A stretch of 45,813 nucleotides of DNA from an uncultured Alistipes sp. (GTDB lineage Bacteria > Bacteroidota > Bacteroidia > Bacteroidales > UBA932): NCBI GenBank assembly GCA_900544175.1, contig UQUN01000021.1, positions 1 to 45,813 of the forward strand, written 5' to 3'. Both the position numbers and the translations under genes were made by a program. Positions within the stretch are counted from its first letter, which is position 1, and each line of letters opens with the position of its first letter. This document shows positions 23,143 to 29,929 of this stretch, one piece after another. The notes under the pieces are model-generated. The model made no database searches. It was not told where the DNA came from and worked only from the letters and a program-made list of their open reading frames with translations.

Positions 23143-24546
23143 ATGGGAGCTTTTCATGCATACGATATCAGGGGACGGTACGGAGTGGATTTCGACCGGG
23201 ACACTGTGTACAGGACGGGATTTTTCCTGCCGGAACTTCTGGGCTGCCGCAAGGTCGCGGTGGGAAGGGACATGCGTCTGTCTTCACCGGAGATTCACGA
23301 GGCGTTGCTTCAGGGACTGACGGATGCCGGAGCCGATGTCTACGATTTGGGACTGGCCACGACACCGTATGTTTATTATGCCACGGCGGCAAAGGGATTC
23401 AGGGCCTCGGTGCAGATTACGGCGTCACATAATCCGAAAGACGACAACGGACTCAAGGTGTCGGGAGAGAATGCACTGCCGGTCGGTTACGACACCGGGC
23501 TGGGAACGATAGAAGCGTGGATCCGTGAGGGCCGTCCGTGTGTGCCGGTAGACGCTGCCTCAAGGGGCAGGGTCCATGCGCTGGATCTCCGGGACGAGTA
23601 TGTGGCTTTCCAGAGGCAGTATTCAGGAGACCTTTCTGGTCTGCGTATCTGTGCGGATCTTTCCAACGGCATGTCCTCACTGTTCGTAAAGCGGCTTCTT
23701 CCATCATCGGTAGAGTATATATGCGACACGTTGGACGGAAATTTCCCATGTCACGAGCCTAACCCGCTGGTCCCGGAGAATACGGCCATGCTGAGAGAGC
23801 ATGTCGTTGCCGGTGGCTGCGACGTAGGTGTCATCTACGACGGGGATGCGGACAGAGTGATGTTCGTGGACGAAAAAGGGAAGTTCATCTCTCCTGATTT
23901 GGTGATAGCCCTGATGGGACATTTTTTCGTGGAAGGTGTCGGAACCAGTCCTGCTGCGAGGATGCGTCTGGCCATGAAGGAGGCCGGACAGATCAATGGC
24001 GCGAGAGCCTTGCAGGATATACGGAGTTCCAAGGCAGTAGGCGAGTACCTGGCTCCGATGGGTGTGGAAATGCACACCTGGAGGGTAGGACGGGCTTATG
24101 CGGCCCCTAAACTGCGCGAGATAGACGGACTTTTCGGGGGAGAACTGGCAGGCCATTACTATTTCAAGGATTTCTTCTATTCCGACAGCGGCATCATGGC
24201 ATCCCTTATAGTGCTGGATATCATAGCGGAGTTCAAGCGCCGGGGCCGGACCCTGTCGCAGCTTGTTTCCGGAATATCCGGATACTGCAGTTCGGGGGAG
24301 ATCAATTTTCGTGTGGCTGACAAACAGGCGGCTATGGATGCCGTGCGCGGATATTTCACTGCTGAGGAGACACCTTCTGCCGTGATGGACTTCGACGGTT
24401 ACCGGGTGGAGTTTTCTGACTGGTGGTTCAATATCCGTCCCTCCAACACGGAGCCTTATCTTCGTTTCATCTGCGAGGCTGTCTCAAGAAAACTTCTGGA
24501 TGAGAAGGTCGCTATAGCCTGTGGTATCATCCGCCGTTTCGAGTGA
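23143..24546 (+). CDS. Phosphomannomutase/phosphoglucomutase family enzyme
   Basis: The 467-residue protein is an alpha-D-phosphohexomutase. The four domain signatures are in order: the phosphoserine loop TASHNP (Ser95), the metal loop DGDADR (233-238), the sugar loop GELAG followed by HYYF, and the phosphate-binding RPSNTEP near the C terminus. It interconverts hexose 1- and 6-phosphates, mannose or glucose, for polysaccharide and nucleotide-sugar synthesis; which sugar is preferred cannot be told here. It begins 18 bases after def and ends the operon. GlmM-type members would have different sugar-loop residues, so GlmM is less likely. Confidence 0.92.
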   Translation: MGAFHAYDIRGRYGVDFDRDTVYRTGFFLPELLGCRKVAVGRDMRLSSPEIHEALLQGLTDAGADVYDLGLATTPYVYYATAAKGFRASVQITASHNPKDDNGLKVSGENALPVGYDTGLGTIEAWIREGRPCVPVDAASRGRVHALDLRDEYVAFQRQYSGDLSGLRICADLSNGMSSLFVKRLLPSSVEYICDTLDGNFPCHEPNPLVPENTAMLREHVVAGGCDVGVIYDGDADRVMFVDEKGKFISPDLVIALMGHFFVEGVGTSPAARMRLAMKEAGQINGARALQDIRSSKAVGEYLAPMGVEMHTWRVGRAYAAPKLREIDGLFGGELAGHYYFKDFFYSDSGIMASLIVLDIIAEFKRRGRTLSQLVSGISGYCSSGEINFRVADKQAAMDAVRGYFTAEETPSAVMDFDGYRVEFSDWWFNIRPSNTEPYLRFICEAVSRKLLDEKVAIACGIIRRFE

Positions 24547-24622
24547 TAGCAGGTGCTTCCCTGTATGTGGTTGTAAGCCGATAAGTCCTGTTGCGCCCGT
24601 AATTTGACAGTTGTCTGGTGTG

Positions 24623-25171
24623 TTACAGCAGTCCGTTGTCCACACGAAGTGTGATAGTGTGACCGGCAGGGTCGATTTCTACTACGAGGTCATCGTGGAA
24701 TGGCACAAGTGTATTGGTCTCTGACAATTCGAGGCATATGTTGCCGGAGAAGTCAAATACATCGGAAATGATTCCGGCTTTGTGTCCGTCATGGGTAAGC
24801 AGGGTGAAACCGGCCAGATCGCCTGTAGTGAGTCCTCCGTCACTCTCTCCGGGCAGCAGATGTCCTTCGTGCAGGAGACTCAGTTCAGGGTATAGGGACG
24901 GGTCAATGTATATCTCCTTGCCAGCGGCCTCTTCGGCGTCTTCTGCGGAGTCAATGTCTTCTATATGGACGACAGCCTTGCGTCTGCCTTTGAGACGTAT
25001 GTCATGTATGAAAAAAGGAACCGGCAGGTTGTCATAGAACAGCCATACCGGTTCATCTTTCTGTAATATTTCCAGCATCTCCTCAGGAAAGGATATGAGT
25101 ACATCTCCGTCAGTGCCGTAGGACTTGACTATCCTGGCTGCCTGAATCAATGTATCTTCAGCCGGAAACAT
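24623..25171 (-). CDS. rimM: Ribosome maturation factor RimM
   Basis: RimM binds S19 and helps 30S head maturation. The 182-residue protein has the two-barrel arrangement: an N-terminal RimM domain (RIVKSYGTDGDVLISF ... GRRKAVVHIEDIDSAEDAEE) and a C-terminal PRC-like barrel (LAGFTLLTHDGHKAGIISDV). Divergence is typical of Bacteroidota. The linkage with rpsP 7 bases upstream, conserved across bacteria, supports the call. The usual trmD-rplS neighbours are not adjacent. Confidence 0.9.
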   Translation of the reverse strand: MFPAEDTLIQAARIVKSYGTDGDVLISFPEEMLEILQKDEPVWLFYDNLPVPFFIHDIRLKGRRKAVVHIEDIDSAEDAEEAAGKEIYIDPSLYPELSLLHEGHLLPGESDGGLTTGDLAGFTLLTHDGHKAGIISDVFDFSGNICLELSETNTLVPFHDDLVVEIDPAGHTITLRVDNGLL

Positions 25172-25178
25172 CGTTCCG

Positions 25179-25751
25179 CTACTCAGCTTTGGCTTCGGTC
25201 TCCTCAGCTGCGTTTTCAGCGTTTGCAGCAGCCTCTGCGGCTTCTGCCTCAGCTTTTGCCTTGGCCTCTGCCTCTGCCTTTGCGGCAGCCTCTTCGGCTT
25301 TGCGCTTGCTGATTGCCTCAGCTCTTTCCTGGTTTACCTTTGCCTCGGCGTTGAAGAGTTCGCGGCGGGTCTCATTGTCAGTCTTCTTGAGATTCTGCTT
25401 CTTGGACTCGATCTTGGCGTCTCTCTCGGCTTTCCATGCATTCCATCTCTGGTCTGCCACTTCCTGGCTTATAGCACCTTTGGCCACTCCTCCGTTGAGG
25501 TGTTTCCTCAGCAGAATACCCTCGTAGGAGAGTATGCGGCGGCAGGTGTCGGTAGGCTGTGCACCTACACCGAGCCAGTAAAGAGCCCGTTCTGCATTGA
25601 TCTTGATGGATGCGGGATTGGTGTTGGGATTGTAGGTTCCGAGCTGCTCGATGTAGCGTCCGTCACGGGGAGCGCGGATGTCAGCCACTACGATGTGGAA
25701 GAATGCATGATTCTTCTTTCCGTGGCGTGATAAACGAATTTTAACTGCCAT
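25179..25751 (-). CDS. rpsP: 30S ribosomal protein S16 with Ala/Glu-rich C-terminal extension
   Basis: The first ~85 residues are S16: MAVKIRLSRHGKKNHAFFHIVV, RAPRDGRYIEQLGTYNPN and YWLGVGAQPTDTCRRIL. The protein continues to 190 residues with a charged, Lys/Arg-rich segment and then an almost pure Ala/Glu/Lys tail (EAEAKAKAEAEAAEAA). Extended S16 proteins are common in Bacteroidota, and the tail is probably a surface helix. rimM follows after 7 bases. The promoter element is at 25815-25822, and the 63-base leader can fold (see the leader entry). Confidence 0.96.
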   Translation of the reverse strand: MAVKIRLSRHGKKNHAFFHIVVADIRAPRDGRYIEQLGTYNPNTNPASIKINAERALYWLGVGAQPTDTCRRILSYEGILLRKHLNGGVAKGAISQEVADQRWNAWKAERDAKIESKKQNLKKTDNETRRELFNAEAKVNQERAEAISKRKAEEAAAKAEAEAKAKAEAEAAEAAANAENAAEETEAKAE

Positions 25752-25759
25752 TACTTAAC

Positions 25760-25793
25760 AGGTTATTAAACGATTAATAATTAAAACCTCCTT
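25760..25793 (-). promoter_or_regulatory. AT-rich leader stem and AAGGAGG before rpsP
   Basis: In the leader, TTATTAA and TTAATAA (25774-25780 and 25763-25769) form a perfect stem with a 4-base loop. AGG at 25787-25789 can extend it by pairing with CCT at 25760-25762. The extended Shine-Dalgarno-like AAGGAGG (25787-25793 on the minus strand) lies 36 bases before the ATG, partly inside this fold. It is too far away to act as a normal ribosome-binding site. A regulatory role is inference. Confidence 0.4.
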
Positions 25794-25814
25794 ATCTTCT
25801 CGAGAAAAGGCCCG

Positions 25815-25822
25815 CAAATATA
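25815..25822 (-). promoter_or_regulatory. -7 promoter element of rpsP-rimM
   Basis: The minus strand reads TATATTTG (TAnnTTTG), 63 bases before the rpsP ATG, between rpsP and the RhuM gene. Confidence 0.66.
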
Positions 25823-25875
25823 TGCATATGTCGGGAACAATGCAAGAAAATGTTTGTTTAATTTATTTTCAATCT

Positions 25876-26856
25876 TCATTTCCCTATATCCTGAATGCGT
25901 TTAATAGCGTCCAGATAGTCTTTTTCCACATCGCTGAGTGTGCGCTGCTTGTATTTCCGATATTCGTTTGTGGCATGTTCCATCGCTTCTGAATGTGATA
26001 CTTTGCCACTATCCGGCAAAAGTTGTTCTCCTGACATGGTAAGAATTCTGTCCAGATAATTCGCCCAGTCGTTCATGGTCATCACTTGTTCCCGTTCAGC
26101 CTGTCGTTCCGCGAAATCCAGATAACCTGAAACTAATTGTCCCATGGAGCGAAGTTCTTTTTCATTCAGGTAGTTTTTAGCTGTACGGGCTTCAACCAAA
26201 GTAGGTTGATTGCCTTTGAAGGTAAATAATCCCATAAAATCCTTTTCGGCATCAGCACGTTCTACGATTAACTCTGCAGCAGTGTGACCATGTATTGCAT
26301 AATGTATCTTATTCTGTACTTTTTTGAAGAACTCTTGCGAAACAGACGCTCGCGGATCGTAATCTATACTTGTGGCATATATCTCAAGCACCTGACGATA
26401 AAACACTTTTTCGGTGGCGCGAATATCCCGGATACGTTCCAGAAGCTCTTTCCAATAGCCTCCGCCACCTAATTGTTTCAAGCGTTCATCATCAAGTGTG
26501 AAACCTTTAATCATATATTCTTTCAGACGCTTTGTCGCCCATTGGCGGAAACGGGTTGCTATGAGGGAACGGATACGATAGCCGAGGGCAATTATCATGT
26601 CCAGATTGTAAAAGGTTGTCATATATGACTTACCGTCAGATGCAGTTGTTCGGAATTTCCGAACAACTGAGTCCTCTTGCAGTTCCCCTTCCTCAAATAT
26701 ATGCTTAATATGTTCACTTATATTGGATTTACTGGTCTGATACAACTCACACATCTGAGCTTGTGTAAGCCACAATGTATCCTCCTCAAGCTTTACGTCA
26801 ATTTTTGTACGACCGTCGCTATCCGTATATATAAGTATCTTATTGTTATCTTCCAT
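25876..26856 (-). CDS. RhuM-family virulence/defence-associated protein
   Basis: The 326-residue protein begins with a small DNA-binding-like region (WLTQAQMCELYQTSKSNISEHIKHIFEEGEL) typical of RhuM, followed by conserved blocks TTFYNLDMIIALGYRIRS and RFRQWATKRLKEYMIKGF. The C-terminal half carries the family segments VYFRQVLEIYATSIDY-like and ADAEKDFMGLFTFKG. RhuM proteins occur in pathogenicity and restriction-modification islands; the biochemical role is unknown. Base composition is visibly more AT-rich than neighbours, suggesting recent transfer. It starts 7 bases after the VOC stop, on the same strand, and no restriction or toxin gene accompanies it here. Confidence 0.9.
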   Translation of the reverse strand: MEDNNKILIYTDSDGRTKIDVKLEEDTLWLTQAQMCELYQTSKSNISEHIKHIFEEGELQEDSVVRKFRTTASDGKSYMTTFYNLDMIIALGYRIRSLIATRFRQWATKRLKEYMIKGFTLDDERLKQLGGGGYWKELLERIRDIRATEKVFYRQVLEIYATSIDYDPRASVSQEFFKKVQNKIHYAIHGHTAAELIVERADAEKDFMGLFTFKGNQPTLVEARTAKNYLNEKELRSMGQLVSGYLDFAERQAEREQVMTMNDWANYLDRILTMSGEQLLPDSGKVSHSEAMEHATNEYRKYKQRTLSDVEKDYLDAIKRIQDIGK

Positions 26857-26863
26857 TCCAGAT

Positions 26864-27937
26864 TTATTTTGAACGCAGGAAGCGCAGGGCCCGGGTCATG
26901 TAGCGGGGAAGCTGTCTGTGCGGGTCGCGCTTCTCGAGGTGGAGATAGATGCCCCATTTTTTCAGGATGGGCACCTTGAAGGTCTCCACGAACTCGATGA
27001 GGGTGCCGTCGGGGTCTTCCACGTAGGTGAAATGTCCGTCAGCCTCGCCCATCTTGAAGTCGCGGCCTCCGTCGCATACGAAACTGTGTCCGAGTCCCTC
27101 GGCGCACTCGCGTATGGCCTCCATGTTGCGGATGTCGAAGCACAGGTGTATGAAGCCGGGGTCGCCCCAGTAGCGGCCTTCGTAGATCTTTCTCGGAGCA
27201 GGCACGTCGAATCCTTCGGGTATGCGCTGTACCAGCTCGATATGGGATGTCCCCATAACCTCGCTCAAAGGCCCTTCGATAGGCTTGCTGCGGGAGAGCA
27301 GGACGCGGCGCAGTGGGTATTGGCTGCCGGGAACTCCCTTTAAGTCAGTCTGGACTCCGGTCACATCGTATTCGACCTTGTCGTAGTCCATCAGGGTGGA
27401 GTAGAATTTTATGGAGCGGTCCATGTCGGAGACTCCGACTGTGGCACCGTTGCCGCCACCGAGGTTCTTGTCCTCGTCGATGAAGACGTAGGTGTCGTGC
27501 TCGACTTCGAACAGGTTGTTCCAGGGGTCGTAGAGGAAAAAATGCTCCTTGCCTGCCGGGCTTTTGGTCACTGGAGTGAGGATGCTTGCGCCTTGCGCCT
27601 TGCTCAGTTGCCTGTATGCGGCCTGCACGTCGCGGGACTTGATCTTGCAGGCGTAGATGCCGAGGTCTCCGAGAGCCGGCTCGAAGCTGACATAGTTCAA
27701 TTCTCTGCCACGGGGTTCCCAGACCTCGAAGCCGGCGCCTCCGCGTAGGTTGTATACCAAAATGGCGTACCGGGGCTGGGGCTTTCCTCCGGTGTAGGGC
27801 AGCATCCTTTCGGCCACGCCCTCGGCTCCGAATATCTTGGTGTCGAAGCCGAAATTGTCCTTGTACCATTTCCACGACTCGGCGACATTCCTTACGCCGA
27901 TGCCTACCTGCTGTATGCCACAGATGATTTTATCCAT
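26864..27937 (-). CDS. Double VOC-domain (glyoxalase-like) protein
   Basis: The 357-residue protein contains two vicinal-oxygen-chelate repeats. The first is residues 1-150 (GIQQVGIGVRNVAESWKWYKDNFGFDTKIFG ... HFFLYDPWNNLFEVEHDTY). The second runs from about 160 to 330 (VGVSDMDRSIKFYSTLMDYDK ... GHFTYVEDPDGTLIEFVETF). Each has metal-ligand positions His/Glu of the family (for example HFFLYD...FEVE and LIEFVE). VOC enzymes include glyoxalases, dioxygenases and lyases; the reaction is unknown here. Codon use is GC-rich, unlike the RhuM gene downstream. It follows the SDR gene by 27 bases, probably as one operon. Confidence 0.85.
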   Translation of the reverse strand: MDKIICGIQQVGIGVRNVAESWKWYKDNFGFDTKIFGAEGVAERMLPYTGGKPQPRYAILVYNLRGGAGFEVWEPRGRELNYVSFEPALGDLGIYACKIKSRDVQAAYRQLSKAQGASILTPVTKSPAGKEHFFLYDPWNNLFEVEHDTYVFIDEDKNLGGGNGATVGVSDMDRSIKFYSTLMDYDKVEYDVTGVQTDLKGVPGSQYPLRRVLLSRSKPIEGPLSEVMGTSHIELVQRIPEGFDVPAPRKIYEGRYWGDPGFIHLCFDIRNMEAIRECAEGLGHSFVCDGGRDFKMGEADGHFTYVEDPDGTLIEFVETFKVPILKKWGIYLHLEKRDPHRQLPRYMTRALRFLRSK

Positions 27938-27964
27938 ATTGCTCTTGATTGTATTCTTGAATGG

Positions 27965-28756
27965 TCAATGTGCCGATACTTTCCTGGCCAGGATGTAGAA
28001 GAGCCAGGGGGTGTATTTGTAGAAGTACGCCATCAGCAGTTCCTTGCCGCCGATGAGTTTCTTGTGTTTTTCCTTGGCTATGGCCTTGATGGCCACTTTG
28101 GCGCATTTGGTCACGTCCATGCCGTTTGCCTGGCCGGGGTCCATCTTGGCGAACTTCTCTCCTGAGGCGAGCAGGGCACTCTTGGATATCTCGGTGCGGA
28201 TGCGGCCGGGGATGAGGAAGGTGACCTTTATGTTGGGGTACTCCAGTTCAAGAGACTCATAGAAGCCGAACAGGGCGTGTTTCGAGGCACAGTAGGCCGA
28301 GCGGAGCGGGAAGCCGAAGAGACCGGAGATGGAAGTGGTGACGGCTATGTGTATTTCGGAAGCGGTTTTCAGGTGCTCCTTGAATTTCTTGATGATGTAT
28401 ATGCCGCCGAAATAGTTTATTTCCATCAGCTTGCGGTCCAAAGAGATGTCGCAGTCGAGGGTAAGGGCCCTCTGGGAGATGCCGGCGTTGAGGACAAAGA
28501 AGTCCGGTTTGACACCGAGGCTGCCGACATATTCGACCATTGCGTCGATTGAGACCGGATCCTCGAGGTTTACCTCCCGGTGCCAGGCTTTCACACCGTA
28601 CTGGCGGCAGCGTTCCTCCACCTTCGTCAGTTGCTCTTCCCCGAGTCCGGTGAGTATTACATTTGTCCCTCTTTGTGCGAACTGGCAGGCGATGGCCTCG
28701 CCTATTCCAGTGCCGCCGCCGGTTATGAGCAGGGTCTTGTCTTTGAATTGTACCAT
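27965..28756 (-). CDS. Short-chain dehydrogenase/reductase
   Basis: The 263-residue protein is a classical SDR: the cofactor loop TGGGTGIG (12-19), NAG (90-92), catalytic Ser142/144 region, and Tyr155-x3-Lys159 (YCASK). The C-terminal YFYKYTPWLFYILARKVSAH is hydrophobic and could associate with the membrane. NAD(P)H specificity and substrate are not determined. The arrangement resembles 3-ketodihydrosphingosine reductase-like SDRs, which matters since Bacteroidota make sphingolipids, but I would not assign it without alignment. It has its own -7 element and is followed by the double-VOC gene. Confidence 0.85.
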   Translation of the reverse strand: MVQFKDKTLLITGGGTGIGEAIACQFAQRGTNVILTGLGEEQLTKVEERCRQYGVKAWHREVNLEDPVSIDAMVEYVGSLGVKPDFFVLNAGISQRALTLDCDISLDRKLMEINYFGGIYIIKKFKEHLKTASEIHIAVTTSISGLFGFPLRSAYCASKHALFGFYESLELEYPNIKVTFLIPGRIRTEISKSALLASGEKFAKMDPGQANGMDVTKCAKVAIKAIAKEKHKKLIGGKELLMAYFYKYTPWLFYILARKVSAH

Positions 28757-28775
28757 GTCTGTCAGAATTTATGCA

Positions 28776-28783
28776 CAAAAATA
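28776..28783 (-). promoter_or_regulatory. -7 promoter element of SDR-VOC unit
   Basis: The minus strand reads TATTTTTG (TAnnTTTG), 19 bases before the SDR ATG. It lies at the junction with the truncated fimbrillin gene. Confidence 0.62.
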
Positions 28784-28808
28784 GTGAAAATCCGGAACTG
28801 GGCCAATA

Positions 28809-29459
28809 ATGTTTCCGTCATATCCGACGGTACTTTGTGGAACCCCCACCCGTAGGATATTCTGGGGCGAGGGTCTGATGGATGTGTACGGTTACTATCC
28901 CTACATGACCCCGGAGTCCATTGACAGCAATCCGTTCTCGGTAATGCTGGATCAGTCCACCCCTGAGAGTGACGGTCAGCTCAGCGGTTATGAGGCATCG
29001 GACTTTCTGTGGTGTAAAGTCACTGGCGTGGACCAGTCCACAGAGACTGTCCCGCTCCAGTTCCGCCACTGTATGAGCAAGATGGTGATTCAGCTGGTCA
29101 AGGGACCTTCCTATGAGGGGGAATTCCCGGAGGACGCTGAGGTGTATATTCACAGTACAGTGCCGACAGCCACCATCGACTTTACTACAGGCTCTGTGAC
29201 AAAGAATATGTTCGGAGAGATGGCAACCATACGTGCGCGTAAAGTTGATAACGACACTTACGAGGCCATCATCGTTCCGCAGAAACTTGAGACCCGCCGT
29301 CCGTTTGTAGAGATCATTACCGGCGGAGTGTCCTATCTTCTGGAAGACACTTTCCAGTTCAAACCCGGGATGCAGCATACTCTGTCGCTGACAATCAATT
29401 CAAACCCAGATCAGATAGGGATTGATATCGGCGGTGACATTGAAGATGATTGGAATTAG
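28809..29459 (+). pseudogene. N-terminally truncated fimbrillin-family gene
   Basis: The 216-residue open frame resembles the C-terminal part of Mfa-like/FimA fimbrillins: FWGEGLMDVYGYYPYM, YEASDFLWCKVTG, RHCMSKMVIQLVKG and the terminal FQFKPGMQHTLSLTINSN. Intact fimbrillins start with a lipoprotein signal peptide and an N-terminal domain, both of which are missing here. The frame opens with an ATG at 28809 that is followed by residues unlike a signal sequence, and no promoter element or ribosome site is evident. It begins only 26 bases from the SDR promoter, so it is best read as a decaying fragment whose 5' part was lost. Extracellular fimbriae would be its ancestral role. Confidence 0.72.
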
Positions 29460-29607
29460 TTTTGCAGTTCGGATTTAGTGCTTGTGGAGAGTATTGCGTG
29501 CATAAAGGGCGATTCGCAGCGTTACTTTCTGGAAGAGTGCTGCAGTCATTGAGAACTGTTTTTCAGGAAGTGAGTCATCGGACCGCTGGTGAAGATACTG
29601 AGGTGAT

Positions 29608-29674
29608 GTCCAGCAGGAGTTGCTTATAGAAGTGCTTGATAGTCAATTTTTTTGAAAAACGATACCTGCTGGAC
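29608..29674. repeat. Inverted-repeat unit 1 (67 bp)
   Basis: GTCCAGCAGG (29608-29617) and CCTGCTGGAC (29665-29674) are perfect inverted 10-mers, 47 bases apart. The interior is AT-rich, with a T7 run followed by GAAAAA. Confidence 0.6.
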
Positions 29675-29712
29675 TTGGGGTAAAATGGCTGTTTTGGGGC
29701 GAAATGCTGGGG

Positions 29713-29779
29713 GTCCAGCAAGCTGTTAAAATCTATTTACTTGATAATGAATGGAATACGCTTGGATGATGTGCTGGAC
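29713..29779. repeat. Inverted-repeat unit 2 (67 bp)
   Basis: GTCCAGCA (29713-29720) and TGCTGGAC (29772-29779) are perfect inverted 8-mers. The unit has exactly the same total length as unit 1 and lies 105 bases downstream. CTTGATA occurs at the same offset inside both, so the two look like diverged tandem copies. Confidence 0.55.
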
Positions 29780-29788
29780 ATAGTAACT

Positions 29789-29859
29789 GTGGCTGTGCAT
29801 GAGTCCGTATGCATGGGCGCATGGGATACAGCCACCTGAGGCAGTGGTGGATCATGCAC
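29789..29859. repeat. Overlapping palindromic arms
   Basis: GTGGCTGT (29789-29796) pairs with ACAGCCAC (29828-29835). GTGCATGA (29795-29802) pairs with TCATGCAC (29852-29859). The two left arms share two bases, so the stems compete. Confidence 0.5.
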
Positions 29860-29929
29860 GACTGATTGAAACGCTGTCCCTGTCGCACTGCGGCGTCGGT
29901 TCCGGCTTACCGCAATCGCTGCCGGTGGA

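Larger units (their letters stand above)
29460..29929. other. 470-bp non-coding stretch rich in inverted repeats
   Basis: No credible gene lies between the fimbrillin remnant and the convergent efflux gene. The short frame at 29799-30053 runs into the antisense of the efflux gene and is rejected. The stretch holds two inverted-repeat units of equal length (29608-29674 and 29713-29779) and a pair of overlapping palindromic arms (29789-29859), described separately. Confidence 0.6.

Noticed and set aside
27345..27875. Minus-strand frame of 176 codons within the VOC gene
   Set aside because: Shadow of the GC-rich VOC gene in another frame, with an Arg-rich composition typical of such shadows.
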